A stretch of DNA of 64,000 nucleotides from Companilactobacillus sp. (GCF_022484265.1 NZ_JAKVLR010000001.1:496001-560000); one strand, 5' to 3'. Shown: positions 26,765 to 36,030, counted from the stretch's first letter. Made by a program: numbers and translations. Notes: generated by a model not told the origin, from the sequence alone.

Positions 26765-27547
26765 TTAGTTTGAGTTTTTAACTGTCTGAAGTACTTCAGA
26801 AACAACTTTCTGAGTACCAGCTATTACGACTTGTGATTTTAGCATATTAACAGGCTCTCCGTCAACTCCAACCACCTTTAATCCCAAGGTCTCACAAAGA
26901 ACTCTTCCGGCAGCTAGATCCCAAGGTCTTAAATATGACATATATAGGACCTCTTTGCCCGTCATGACGTGTTTAAAGACCACTCCGGCACAACCTAATA
27001 CCCGCAAGCCACTGCTCTTGTGGACGACTTCTTGAGTGTTTAAATAATTTTTCAATACCATTGGTCCACTGATAACTACCAAACCATCTTTGAGTTCGAT
27101 ATCGTCAGGCTGGCTCAGCTTCTTGCCGTTTTGGAAAACGCCAATCTCTGGACCACCGTGAAAAATCTTTTTCTGCATAACGTCAATGATGGCACCAACA
27201 AATGGCTTACCATCTAAATAAACCCCGATCATAGATGCAAAACTTTCATGACATTTCACAAAATTCATCGTCCCATCGATCGGGTCGACAAAAAAGACCA
27301 ATCCATCCATTGATTTCACGTCATCTCCAAAACCCTCTTCGCTAACTATCGTGGCGTTTGGATACTGTTTTTTGATGGTGGTAACAATCATCTTTTCCGT
27401 GGATTTATCAAAATTTGTGACTAGATCGTTTGGACCTGATTTAGTATCAACTTGCTTATGTTTTGTAACGTCTTTACGTAGGTCTTCACCCACCCTAGTT
27501 AAAAGATCGACTAAGAATCTATCTATTTCTTGACTTTTTTCCTTCAT
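26765..27547 (-). CDS. Inositol monophosphatase family protein
   Basis: 260 residues of the Mg2+-dependent sugar-phosphatase fold. Visible motifs are GPNDLVTNFDKSTEK, the EEGF metal ligands in TIVSEEGFG, the DPIDGTMNF signature and the C-terminal WDLAAG. The substrate may be inositol-1-phosphate, 3'-phosphoadenylates or another sugar phosphate and cannot be read here. It overlaps the UPF0223 gene by 29 bases, and the same pair is found in other lactobacilli and in Bacillus (yktA/yktC area). Confidence 0.92.
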   Translation of the reverse strand: MKEKSQEIDRFLVDLLTRVGEDLRKDVTKHKQVDTKSGPNDLVTNFDKSTEKMIVTTIKKQYPNATIVSEEGFGDDVKSMDGLVFFVDPIDGTMNFVKCHESFASMIGVYLDGKPFVGAIIDVMQKKIFHGGPEIGVFQNGKKLSQPDDIELKDGLVVISGPMVLKNYLNTQEVVHKSSGLRVLGCAGVVFKHVMTGKEVLYMSYLRPWDLAAGRVLCETLGLKVVGVDGEPVNMLKSQVVIAGTQKVVSEVLQTVKNSN

Positions 27548-27824
27548 AATGAAGCCTTACTTTCCCGTTGCTTGGCGTTGATTGACATTGCTTAAATACT
27601 TGATAGATCGAATATCCTGACTCAACTTGAAATTCTTTATCGAGTCGTCTTTGTTCCATTTTCATGGGTACGATCTGACAAAATTCACGGTACTTTTGCA
27701 AAAAGTCTTCTCGCTTGATACCTGACTCATAAGCTTTCTCGACGGCATTGTAAAGTGCCATGACACCGACGATATCTGAGTTTGACCACTCTTCATCGAG
27801 AGGATAGCTATAATTGTCTCGCAT
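27519..27824 (-). CDS. UPF0223 family protein (YktA-like)
   Basis: About 101 residues. The NYSYPLDEEWSNSDIV start, the YREFCQIVPMKMEQRRLDKE core and the SGYSIYQVF segment match the UPF0223 family. No function is known. The ATG at 27824 has GGAGG 9 bases upstream; a TTG two codons earlier opens the frame. Co-transcribed with the overlapping inositol monophosphatase gene. Confidence 0.87.
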   Translation of the reverse strand: MRDNYSYPLDEEWSNSDIVGVMALYNAVEKAYESGIKREDFLQKYREFCQIVPMKMEQRRLDKEFQVESGYSIYQVFKQCQSTPSNGKVRLHYEGKKSRNR

Positions 27825-27861
27825 TGTCAAAGTCCTCCATTCGTTTACCTCTTAACTATAC

Positions 27862-27892
27862 AAAAAAAGCGATGCAATTGCATCGCTTTTTA
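27862..27892. terminator. Terminator of the pdh operon
   Basis: AAAAAGCGATGCAA and TTGCATCGCTTTTT form a nearly perfect palindrome with T runs on both strands, directly after pdhD. Confidence 0.92.
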
Positions 27893-27896
27893 GTAA

Positions 27897-29324
27897 TTAA
27901 ATATGTGTAGGATAACCAATCAAGATATCTGCAGCTTCTTGAACAGGTTCGCCTAATGTTGGATGTGGGTGAATTGTCAAAGCAATATCTTCAACATTAA
28001 GTTGACAGTTAACTGCTAAGCTTAATTCAGAAATCAATTCTGATGCACCAGGTCCAACGATTTCGCCTCCGATAAGTGTGCCAGTCTTCTTGTCTGAAAC
28101 CAATCTTACAAATCCTTCAGCTTCATCCAATGAAACGGCACGTGCGTTACCTGCAAATGGGAACTTAGCAACATCTGCATCAATACCCTTATCTTTTGCT
28201 TGTTGTTTATTTAGACCAACACTAGCTAATTCTGGGTCTGTAAAGCAGACTGCAGGAACGCCAATGAAGTCGTTTGCTGTGTTTTTGCCTGAAATAGCAC
28301 CAGCTGCAACTTTAGCCTCAAAGAATGCTTTGTGAGCCAAAGCTGGACCAGGTACGATATCACCAACGGCATAGATGTTTGGAACAGATGTACGTCCTTG
28401 TTCATCAACTTCGATCAAACCACGGTCATTAGTTTTAACGTTTGTCATTTCAAGACCAAAGTTATCTGTATTAGGACGACGACCAACAGTAACCATGCAG
28501 TAATCTGCTTTAACTGTTGATTCTTTGCCGTCTACTTCATAAGTAACAGTAACGTCATTATCTGTTTCATCAGCCTTTTTGGCCATGGCATTAGTAATGA
28601 TTGTTACACCTTTAGATTCAAGATTCTTCTTAACAATTGATACCATATCTTTATCAAAGTTAGGAATAATTTGTCCTGTACCTTCAAGAATTGTTACGTG
28701 TGCACCGAGGTCAGCATAAGCACCAGCTAATTCTGATCCAACGTATCCACCACCGATAACAACGAATTCCTTAGGAATTTCTGGAAGGTTAAGTCCACCA
28801 GTAGAATCAATGATTCTCTTGCTGAATTTGAATCCTCTGATTTCAACGGGACGACTACCAGTTGCAAGAATCAAGTTCTTGAATTTAATAGTTTGTCCGC
28901 CACCATTGTCCATGAATTGACGAGGGCCACTTGCCATAACACGTAGTTGATGGTCGTTATCTAAGTATGCTTCGCCGTTGATCAATTCAACTTTGTGCTT
29001 CTTCAATAACATACGAACACCGTTTGTCATACGATCAACAACTTGTTCTTTTTTCCATGCTTGTGTTTTTGCAAAGTCAATTTCTGCACCAGTTGTTGTG
29101 ATTCCATAAATTGATGAATCACGGTCTTGCTTTAATCTGTTACCAGCAGCAATCAGTGCTTTTGAAGGTACACAACCAACGTTAAGACAAACTCCACCTA
29201 CAGTGTCTGACTTTTCGATGACTGTAACACTTTGTCCATATTCGGCAGCACGAATAGCTGCAACGTATCCACCAGGACCTGAACCAATAATAACTGTGTC
29301 TTTTTCGATTACATTTTCTGCCAT
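27897..29324 (-). CDS. pdhD: Dihydrolipoamide dehydrogenase (E3 of pyruvate dehydrogenase)
   Basis: 475 residues. This flavoprotein reoxidises the lipoyl group of E2 and makes NADH. The FAD site is IIGSGPGGYVAAIRAAE, the redox disulfide lies in GGVCLNVGCVPSKAL, the NAD site is VVIGGGYVGSELAGAYADLG, and the catalytic His-Glu lie in HPHPTLGEPVQEA. It is the last gene of pdhABCD, 7 bases after pdhC, and is followed by a strong terminator. Confidence 0.97.
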   Translation of the reverse strand: MAENVIEKDTVIIGSGPGGYVAAIRAAEYGQSVTVIEKSDTVGGVCLNVGCVPSKALIAAGNRLKQDRDSSIYGITTTGAEIDFAKTQAWKKEQVVDRMTNGVRMLLKKHKVELINGEAYLDNDHQLRVMASGPRQFMDNGGGQTIKFKNLILATGSRPVEIRGFKFSKRIIDSTGGLNLPEIPKEFVVIGGGYVGSELAGAYADLGAHVTILEGTGQIIPNFDKDMVSIVKKNLESKGVTIITNAMAKKADETDNDVTVTYEVDGKESTVKADYCMVTVGRRPNTDNFGLEMTNVKTNDRGLIEVDEQGRTSVPNIYAVGDIVPGPALAHKAFFEAKVAAGAISGKNTANDFIGVPAVCFTDPELASVGLNKQQAKDKGIDADVAKFPFAGNARAVSLDEAEGFVRLVSDKKTGTLIGGEIVGPGASELISELSLAVNCQLNVEDIALTIHPHPTLGEPVQEAADILIGYPTHI

Positions 29325-29331
29325 TTTATAA

Positions 29332-30630
29332 CTAGCCCTCCATTAACAACATATCTGGATCATGTAGAAGTTTCTTCAATAAGTTCAATGCATTTTGTGC
29401 CAAAGCACCATCAATAAGTCTGTGATCATAACTTAGTGAAAGTTTAAGCATCTTACCTACTTGAATGTTGCCCTCTTCGTCAACATATGGTTCGTTAGCA
29501 ATCTTACCTACACCCAAAATAGCAACTTCAGGGTAGTTGATAACTGGTGTGAACCAGCCACCACCGATTGAACCAACATTACTGATTGTGATAGATCCGC
29601 CAGACATCTTGTCCATGCTTAGCTTGTTGTCATAAGCAGCTTGTGAGTTTTCTGTGATTTCCTTGGCAATTTCAAACATACCTTTAGAATCAACGTTCTT
29701 AACATTAGGAACGTATAGTCCATGTTCAGTATTTGTTGCAATACCAACATTGTAATAATGCTTGTAGACAATTTCATCAGTTGAATCATCGATTGATGCA
29801 TTCAATTCTGGATATGCCTTCATAACAGCTACCAAAGCTTTAACAATGTATGGTAGGAATGTTAGATGGATATCTTTGTCAGCAGCAATTTGCTTGTACT
29901 TCTTACGGTTTGCCATCAAAGCAGATACTTCGACGTCATCGAAACTTGTTACGTGAGGAGCTGTATGTTTACTTGTAAGCATTGCCTTAGCAATAGCTTT
30001 TCTAGTCATTGACATCTTTTCACGTGTTTCAAGTTCTGGTGTAGCAGACTTGTAAGGTGTGATTGGTGTTGCTTCGGCTGCAGATGCAGCAGAACCAGCT
30101 GCGGCTGCAGGTGCGGCAGCTGCTGGAGCACCACTCTTGGCAGCGTCAACATCAGCAGTTGTGATTTGTCCATGCTTACCAGATGGTGTAACTGTTGATA
30201 AGTCGACACCATTATCACGAGCATATTGGCGAACTGATGGCATTGCTAAATAATTAGCATTTGCTGAACCAGTTGCAGCTGCTGGGGCTGCTGCAGCAGG
30301 TGCTGCGGCGGCTGCGGGTGCGGCCTTTTCGTCGGCAGCTGGAGCAGCTTCTTCTTTAGCTGCAGGAGCTTCATCATCGCCAGTATCAGCAGAACCATCA
30401 TCAATGATGATCAATGTGTCACCAATTTCAACAGTATCTCCCTCTTGTGCAACGATTTGTTTTACGGTACCAGAAACTGGAGAAGGTAATTCCTCGACTG
30501 ATTTATCATTTTGGATTTCAACTAAAGAATCGTCTTCTTTAACTTGGTCTCCTTCTTTGACTAACCAGCTAGCAACTTCACCTTCGGCCATTCCTTCGCC
30601 TAATTCAGGTAATTTAAATTTAAAGGCCAT
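29332..30630 (-). CDS. pdhC: Dihydrolipoamide acetyltransferase (E2 of pyruvate dehydrogenase)
   Basis: 432 residues. It transfers the acetyl group to CoA. Domains in order: one lipoyl domain (about 1-80, lipoyl Lys in IQNDKSVEE), an Ala/Pro-rich linker, a peripheral subunit-binding domain (MPSVRQYARDNGVDL, about 135-170), a second Ala/Pro-rich linker, and the catalytic domain ending in LSLSYDHRLIDGALA with the active-site His and Asp. The Ala-rich linkers make this DNA locally GC-rich and create long shadow frames on the other strand. Confidence 0.97.
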   Translation of the reverse strand: MAFKFKLPELGEGMAEGEVASWLVKEGDQVKEDDSLVEIQNDKSVEELPSPVSGTVKQIVAQEGDTVEIGDTLIIIDDGSADTGDDEAPAAKEEAAPAADEKAAPAAAAAPAAAAPAAATGSANANYLAMPSVRQYARDNGVDLSTVTPSGKHGQITTADVDAAKSGAPAAAAPAAAAGSAASAAEATPITPYKSATPELETREKMSMTRKAIAKAMLTSKHTAPHVTSFDDVEVSALMANRKKYKQIAADKDIHLTFLPYIVKALVAVMKAYPELNASIDDSTDEIVYKHYYNVGIATNTEHGLYVPNVKNVDSKGMFEIAKEITENSQAAYDNKLSMDKMSGGSITISNVGSIGGGWFTPVINYPEVAILGVGKIANEPYVDEEGNIQVGKMLKLSLSYDHRLIDGALAQNALNLLKKLLHDPDMLLMEG

Positions 30631-30661
30631 TTTTAGAACCCTTCCCTTCCATGCGGATTAA

Positions 30662-31639
30662 TTAGTAGTTTAAAATTTCGTTTGCTTTTTCTACGATTTC
30701 ATCAGCACCAGGGATCCAGTAGTCTTCACCTTGGGCGAATGGATAAACACTGTTTGGAGCAGCAACTCTACCAATTGGTGCATCAAGAGAAAGAATGGCA
30801 TCTTCAGAGATAGCTGATGCAACTTGTGCACCAACACCGGCCATTTTTTGAGCTTCTTGTACAATAACAACTTTATGAGTCTTCTCCAATGACTTGAAGA
30901 TTGTGTCTGTATCGATTGGTGATACAGTTCTTAAGTCAATAATTTCAACAGAGACGTTGTTTTCAGCTAATTTTTCAGCAGCTTTCTTGGCTTCATTAAC
31001 TTCAGCACCGTAAGCTACGATTGTAAGATCAGTACCTTCTTGAACAACATTAGCTTTGTCTAAAGGAACTGTGTACTTGCCATCAGGAATATCATCCTTC
31101 ATTGAACGATATAGCTTCAAGTTTTCCATAAATAGGACAGGGTCATTGTTTTCAATTGATGAAATCAACAAGCCTTTAGCATCGTATGGATTACTTGGCA
31201 TAACAACACGTAGTCCTGGAACTCCTGTAAAGAAGTTTTCCAAGTTATCAGCGTGCATTTCAGCAGTATGAGTACCACCACCATAAGGTGTACGGATTGT
31301 CATAGGTGAAGTTTGTTTACCATTGAAACGGAAACGCATTCTGGCAGCTTGGCCAACGATTTGGTCAATTGCTTCGAATGAGAATCCCATAAATTGGATT
31401 TCAGGGATTGGACGGAAGCCTTGAACGCCAAGTCCTGTAGCTAGTCCTAAAATTCCTGATTCGGCTAAAGGAGTATCAAAGACACGGTCTTCGCCGTATT
31501 TGTCTTGTAATCCTTGTGTAGTTCTAAATACACCACCGTTTTTACCGACATCTTCACCAAAGATCAATGTTTTTGGATCATCTTCCAAGCAGATATCCAA
31601 GGCATCGGTGATTGCTGCAATATAAGTCTTCTTTGACAT
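30662..31639 (-). CDS. pdhB: Pyruvate dehydrogenase E1 beta subunit
   Basis: 325 residues. With E1 alpha it decarboxylates pyruvate using thiamine diphosphate. The GEDVGKNGGVFRTTQGL start, the MPSNPYDAKGLL segment and a C-terminal transketolase domain (TDLTIVAYGAEV ... LDAPIGRVAAP) are clear. It overlaps pdhA by one base, so the alpha and beta chains are probably made in equal amounts. Confidence 0.97.
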   Translation of the reverse strand: MSKKTYIAAITDALDICLEDDPKTLIFGEDVGKNGGVFRTTQGLQDKYGEDRVFDTPLAESGILGLATGLGVQGFRPIPEIQFMGFSFEAIDQIVGQAARMRFRFNGKQTSPMTIRTPYGGGTHTAEMHADNLENFFTGVPGLRVVMPSNPYDAKGLLISSIENNDPVLFMENLKLYRSMKDDIPDGKYTVPLDKANVVQEGTDLTIVAYGAEVNEAKKAAEKLAENNVSVEIIDLRTVSPIDTDTIFKSLEKTHKVVIVQEAQKMAGVGAQVASAISEDAILSLDAPIGRVAAPNSVYPFAQGEDYWIPGADEIVEKANEILNY

Positions 31640-32745
31640 TATTCATTCGACTCCTTTGCTTCAAATTTTTCGATTTCTTTTCTCATTTCTGGAGTTGGAA
31701 TTTCGAAAGTACGTTTCAACATGTCAGATACTTTATCCTTAGGAGCTTCATCGGCTTCTTTGATAGCATCCTTGAATGAAGATTTATATTCTTCAACAAG
31801 TTTGTCTTCTTGTTCATCTGACCATAGTCCCTTGTCTTCAAGTACCTTTCTCAAACGAATGAGTGGATCTTTTTCATGCCAAGGTTTAACTTCTTCTTCA
31901 GTTCTGTAACGTTTAGGATCATCACCAGCACTTGAGTGAGCACCGTAACGATATGTAAGTGTTTCGATCATTACAGGACCATTTCCGGCTGTGATGTAAT
32001 CACGAGCTGCTTTAGCAACTGTGTAGCAAGCCAAGATATCCATACCATCTACTTGAACACTTGGAATACCAGCAGCAACAGCTTTTTGTGCTAATGATGG
32101 AGCAGCAGTTTGTTTAGCTCTTGGTGTAGAGATAGCGAAACCGTTGTTTTGAACGATGAACAATGTTGGTGTTTGGAAAGCACCGGCAAAGTTCATACCT
32201 TCATAACTATCACCTTGGGAAGTACCACCATCACCTGTATAAGTGAAGGCAATCTTGTCTTCTTCCTTGTTCTTCTTGATTCCTAAACCAACACCGGCTG
32301 CTTCATCGTATGCAGCACCGATAATGATTTGTGGCATCATTGCATTAGCTTCATATTCGTTACCCAAAACATGTCCTCTTGACCACAAGTAAGCTTCAGT
32401 TACTGTAGCACCATGTTGAATGAGTTGTGGAATATCACGATATGCAGGAAGTAGGTAATCTTGTTTCTTCATTGCTAAAACAGTACCCATTTCTGATGCT
32501 TCCTCACCTTCGGTAGGAGCATAAAATCCCATCCGTCCTTGACGAGAGAAATTCATAGTTTGTTCGTGCAATGCACGTTCCCAAACCATCTTTTTCATAA
32601 ATTCAACTAAGTCATCGTCAGAGAATGAATCAAATGTCTCTTGATCCACCACCTTGGAGTTTTCATCCAAAACTTGGATTGGCTTAGGTAAATCTGCCAA
32701 GTCTTTCTTAATTGCTTCAAAATCAACAACTGATTTATTTGCCAT
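31639..32745 (-). CDS. pdhA: Pyruvate dehydrogenase E1 alpha subunit
   Basis: 368 residues. The thiamine-diphosphate motif GDGGTSQGDSYEGMNFAG to VQNNGFAIST is visible, as are the phosphorylation-loop-like YRYGAHSSAGDDPKRYR segment and the MGFYAPTEGEEASEMG active-site stretch. GGAAGGAATG precedes the ATG. It is the first gene of pdhABCD. A hairpin with a short T run ends 18 bases before its start codon, so attenuation or termination of upstream transcription is possible. Confidence 0.97.
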   Translation of the reverse strand: MANKSVVDFEAIKKDLADLPKPIQVLDENSKVVDQETFDSFSDDDLVEFMKKMVWERALHEQTMNFSRQGRMGFYAPTEGEEASEMGTVLAMKKQDYLLPAYRDIPQLIQHGATVTEAYLWSRGHVLGNEYEANAMMPQIIIGAAYDEAAGVGLGIKKNKEEDKIAFTYTGDGGTSQGDSYEGMNFAGAFQTPTLFIVQNNGFAISTPRAKQTAAPSLAQKAVAAGIPSVQVDGMDILACYTVAKAARDYITAGNGPVMIETLTYRYGAHSSAGDDPKRYRTEEEVKPWHEKDPLIRLRKVLEDKGLWSDEQEDKLVEEYKSSFKDAIKEADEAPKDKVSDMLKRTFEIPTPEMRKEIEKFEAKESNE

Positions 32746-32763
32746 TATTCACATTCCTTCCAT

Positions 32764-32802
32764 AAAAAGCTAAAACACTCACAGCAAAACTGTAAGGGTT
32801 TT
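32764..32802 (-). terminator. Terminator or attenuator-like hairpin before pdhA
   Basis: On the minus strand AAAACCCTTACAG pairs with CTGTGAGTGTTTT around TTTTG, with one mismatch and one G-T pair, then AGC and five T residues. It may end the D-2-hydroxyacid dehydrogenase transcript or act in the pdh leader. Confidence 0.6.
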
Positions 32803-32868
32803 CAATATCTTTAGTTTATCATTCTTACAAGAAAACACAAGAATTTTTCTGTAACAAATTTTCAATAT

Positions 32869-33864
32869 TTAATTTATGTCAATTTCGTTATTTGATGTAC
32901 CATTCTTCAATTCGTCAACCATTGAATTTAGGGAGATCGTTGCCATATTTTTTACGGCAGTGGTTGTATAAAAAGCAATATGTGGAGAAACAATAATTCT
33001 TGGATTATCGATCATGTTAGATAATAATTGGTCTTCAAGTTTCTCATTGCTGCGATCGGAGTTGAAAATCCCAACTTCATTTTCATAAACATCAAGAACT
33101 GCTCCATAAAGCTTTTCTGAAACAACTGCATCGTACAGATCTTGCGTGTTGATCAAGTCGCCACGACCGGTATTTACGACAATGGCATGATCTTTCATCT
33201 CAGCAATAGTGTTTTTATTGATCACAGTATTGCCCTTGCCAAGACTTGGTAAATGCAAAGTTACGACGTCTGAATTTTTCAATAATTCATCTAATGTATC
33301 AACGTATAGTCCTTGTTTTTCAATATCTGGATTGCGATATTTATCAAAAGCAATGACTTTTGCGCCGAACCCTTGATAAATTTTAATTGCAGCACGTCCA
33401 ATACGTCCTGTACCAGCGACACCGACAGTTAGTTCGTTCAATTCGCGACCAATATCCGGTGCCCATAAAAAGTTATGCTTATCAACTTTTCTGATCATTG
33501 ATTTCATACTTCTCAACAAGATCATTAGACCAGTCACTGAATATTCAGCAATTGCAGTTGGAGAATAGCTTGGAACGTTCGTTAATTTAATGTCGTTTTT
33601 CTTTAAAGCATCAAAAGGAACATTATCAACACCAACGTTTCTTAATGAAAGTACATGGATACCGTATTCGTTCATCTTGTCAAAAATAGCAGGATCATAT
33701 GGCAATTGCTGATAAGCGACAACGCCATCGTATCCATTTGCTTGTTCAATTGTTTCTGGATTCAATAAATCTGAGACGATCTTAACTTCAATATTATTTT
33801 CCTTTGACCATTGTTCAATATATGGTCTTTCGTCTTCTCTAACACCATAGTCAATGAGTTTCAT
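32869..33864 (-). CDS. D-2-hydroxyacid dehydrogenase (D-lactate dehydrogenase-like)
   Basis: About 331 residues. NAD-dependent reduction of a 2-keto acid, most likely pyruvate to D-lactate. The Rossmann motif is VGVAGTGRIGRAAIKIYQGFG, the substrate Arg lies in NTGRGDLINT, the Glu in DVYENEVG and the catalytic His in SPHIAFYTTTAV. The segment SLRNVGVDNVPFDALKK is typical of lactobacillar D-LDH and D-hydroxyisocaproate dehydrogenases, which I cannot tell apart here. GGAGG before the ATG at 33864 fixes the start. lrgAB lies upstream and pdhA downstream on the same strand. Confidence 0.9.
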   Translation of the reverse strand: MKLIDYGVREDERPYIEQWSKENNIEVKIVSDLLNPETIEQANGYDGVVAYQQLPYDPAIFDKMNEYGIHVLSLRNVGVDNVPFDALKKNDIKLTNVPSYSPTAIAEYSVTGLMILLRSMKSMIRKVDKHNFLWAPDIGRELNELTVGVAGTGRIGRAAIKIYQGFGAKVIAFDKYRNPDIEKQGLYVDTLDELLKNSDVVTLHLPSLGKGNTVINKNTIAEMKDHAIVVNTGRGDLINTQDLYDAVVSEKLYGAVLDVYENEVGIFNSDRSNEKLEDQLLSNMIDNPRIIVSPHIAFYTTTAVKNMATISLNSMVDELKNGTSNNEIDIN

Positions 33865-33922
33865 ACTTAGTTCCTCCATAAAATCAATTATTTTTGAATA
33901 CACTTTCATAATAGTAGGTTAA

Positions 33923-34669
33923 TTAAACTAAACCAACCCATTTGGCAAATATTGGTACAACTAAATCTGTTACTACACCAATGACAACCAACGAGATGGA
34001 AGCCATAGCTCCTTGGATCGATCCAAGCTGAACTGCTTTAGCTGAACCAACAGTTTTACCTGAGGTACCTAAACCAAGTCCAACACCGATTGGATCCTTA
34101 TCAAGTCTGAACCAACGAACTAATTGATCCCCAATTGCCAAGATGATCACTGCATTTAAAATACAGGTCATCGCAGTAATTGCTGGTTCTCCACCAATAC
34201 CTTGTGCTAATGGCATGGCAATCGCAGTGGTTGCTGCAGTTGGCAATAGCGAACTGATTTCTGTATTAGATAATCCGAGTGCTTTAGTGATCACATAAAT
34301 GATCGATAGTGAAATAAACAATCCGACTATCAATGCCAATAAGATTTCGACCCAGTATTTTTTGACCAGATCATTTCGTTTATAAAGTGGAACAGCAAAT
34401 GCAATCGTAGCTGGACCTAACATCCAAAATAGGAAGTTAGCACCAATAAAATTGTTATTTCCACCCTTCCAATATGCGTTGTAAACTGTTTCCGGTGAAG
34501 CACCGGTCAAATGTTGGATTGTCCATAAGGTGAAGATACCTAGGACCATCCCTACAAAAAGTGGTTGAAACAAAAAAAAGCCCTTCGATTTTCTAAACAG
34601 GAAAACTCCGATCAAATAAACAACGACCGAGACAAAAATCCCGAAAAATGAATTATTAATTATTTGCAT
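33923..34669 (-). CDS. lrgB: LrgB/PftB-type membrane protein
   Basis: About 248 residues with about seven hydrophobic helices. The LLPTAATTAIAMPLAQGIGG core, GGEPAITAMTCILNAV and GLGLGTSGKTVGSAKAVQLG are hallmarks of LrgB. With LrgA it forms a two-protein membrane system. Members in Bacillus (PftAB) and streptococci act in pyruvate uptake, besides older holin/antiholin proposals. Of two adjacent ATGs the second is better spaced from AGGAGG. It overlaps lrgA by 14 bases. The neighbours handle pyruvate. Confidence 0.92.
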   Translation of the reverse strand: MQIINNSFFGIFVSVVVYLIGVFLFRKSKGFFLFQPLFVGMVLGIFTLWTIQHLTGASPETVYNAYWKGGNNNFIGANFLFWMLGPATIAFAVPLYKRNDLVKKYWVEILLALIVGLFISLSIIYVITKALGLSNTEISSLLPTAATTAIAMPLAQGIGGEPAITAMTCILNAVIILAIGDQLVRWFRLDKDPIGVGLGLGTSGKTVGSAKAVQLGSIQGAMASISLVVIGVVTDLVVPIFAKWVGLV

Positions 34670-35129
34670 CATTTCCCTCCTTAACTTGGCGAGTAATCAC
34701 CGGAGTATGTGCATTACGTAATTTAGAACTAATAAAGATGAAGAATTTTGCAGTATATGAAATCACTACCAGTAATACAATCGTAGAAATGATAATCGCA
34801 ATGATCAACATAACTCCATCCTCTTTGATGATGTTCAGATGCGTATATAGTTGCACACCAGAAGGCACGAACAAGAATCCGATGATACTGATCAAGAAAG
34901 TCGACATTTTTTCAACTTGCTCAACCTTGACGATTTTAGTCGTCAATAAGAAATATAAGATCAATAACCCCCACACAGGTGCTGGTACCGGAAATGATTT
35001 CGGCATTAACATTGATAAAATGTTAGAAACAAACAAAACGCCAACAAAGATGGCGATTTGAATCAGAACATTTGATGGCTTCTTGACATCCTCTTTGGTA
35101 TTGGCCTTAGTACGTTTTGAGTCATCCAT
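34656..35129 (-). CDS. lrgA: LrgA/CidA-type membrane protein
   Basis: 157 residues with four hydrophobic helices and a charged N-terminal tail of about 20 residues. The FPVPAPVWGLLILYFLLT and FLFVPSGVQLYTHLNII segments are typical of LrgA. AGGAG precedes the ATG at 35129. A cre-like sequence lies 27 bases before the start codon, which fits catabolite control known for related operons. Partner of the overlapping lrgB. Confidence 0.92.
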   Translation of the reverse strand: MDDSKRTKANTKEDVKKPSNVLIQIAIFVGVLFVSNILSMLMPKSFPVPAPVWGLLILYFLLTTKIVKVEQVEKMSTFLISIIGFLFVPSGVQLYTHLNIIKEDGVMLIIAIIISTIVLLVVISYTAKFFIFISSKLRNAHTPVITRQVKEGNDANN

Positions 35130-35156
35130 ATATCCCTCTCCTTATATATGTATTTA

Positions 35157-35170
35157 TGTAACCGCATACA
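35157..35170. promoter_or_regulatory. cre-like site upstream of lrgA
   Basis: TGTAACCGCATACA matches the CcpA site consensus TGNAANCGNTNNCA except at one position, on either strand. It lies between the presumed promoter and the lrgA ribosome site, where CcpA binding would repress. Confidence 0.5.
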
Positions 35171-35271
35171 TTTGCTACACCTAAGGAGTTTATCATATTT
35201 CACAAACTTTAGGAACTAGAATATTCTTGAATAAATAATATTTATTTAGTAAAAAAATTGGCAAACTACTT

Positions 35272-35277
35272 TATAAT
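35272..35277 (+). promoter_or_regulatory. Predicted -10 box of def
   Basis: A perfect TATAAT about 40 bases before the def start. No convincing -35 hexamer is visible at the usual distance. Confidence 0.4.
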
Positions 35278-35317
35278 GTAGTTACTGATTAACTAAAGAT
35301 TTTTTTAGGAGGCAAAT

Positions 35318-35878
35318 ATGTATTTAATGAAAGACATCGTCCGTGATGGCGATCCCGTATTAAGAAAAGTAAGTCAAGACGTGAAATTCCCTCTCAGCGA
35401 CGAAGATAAGAAGCTTGCAGCTGACATGATGGAATACTTAGTAAATAGTCAAAATGAAGAATTCGCAGAAAAGCACCAACTTCGTGCTGGTGTCGGTTTA
35501 GCCGCACCACAAGTTGGCGTATCAAAAATGATGGCATCAGTTTTAGTTCCAAATGAAGAAGATCCTGACAAGCCATTGCTAAAGATCACTTTGATCAACC
35601 CAGTCATTGTTAGAAATTCTGTTCAAAATGCTGCTCTAGAACAAGGTGAAGGATGCTTATCTGTTGATAAAGACGTCCCTGGATTTGTACCTAGATCTGA
35701 CCGCATTACTATCAAATACGATGATTTTGATGGAAACTCACAAACTCTTCGCGTTAGAGATTATCCTGCTATTGTTTGTCAACACGAGATCGACCATTTA
35801 AATGGCCACCTTTACTACGACAAGATCAACAAGAAGACTCCTTTCGAACTTGATCCAAGTACAGTTGTCATCCAATAA
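35318..35878 (+). CDS. def: Peptide deformylase
   Basis: 186 residues. A metalloenzyme that removes the formyl group from new N-termini. All three motifs are present: GVGLAAPQVG, EGCLSV with the metal Cys, and HEIDHLNG with the metal His pair and catalytic Glu. Length and the insertion after motif I fit the type 2 deformylases of Gram-positive bacteria. AGGAGG lies 5 bases before the ATG. It stands alone before rpoY-rnjA. Confidence 0.97.
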   Translation: MYLMKDIVRDGDPVLRKVSQDVKFPLSDEDKKLAADMMEYLVNSQNEEFAEKHQLRAGVGLAAPQVGVSKMMASVLVPNEEDPDKPLLKITLINPVIVRNSVQNAALEQGEGCLSVDKDVPGFVPRSDRITIKYDDFDGNSQTLRVRDYPAIVCQHEIDHLNGHLYYDKINKKTPFELDPSTVVIQ

Positions 35879-36030
35879 TCGCGACATTTAGACCAGTCGA
35901 TAAAGTATACTTACATATGTAGATATGTTAAAATTATGTTACTTGTTGATTATTCAACCAAATGGACTGAAGAATGCTTAAATAGAGCGGTTTGTCACTT
36001 TATTTAAATGACATAAAAGGAGAAATTATA

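Noticed and set aside
30059..30253. Ala-rich open frame on the plus strand inside pdhC
   Set aside because: It mirrors the GCA/GCT-rich codons of the E2 Ala/Pro linker and has no start signals.
33923..35129. LrgAB as a prophage-type holin/antiholin pair
   Set aside because: No phage genes surround it. The lrgB core and the pyruvate-related neighbours favour the chromosomal LrgAB/PftAB transport role.
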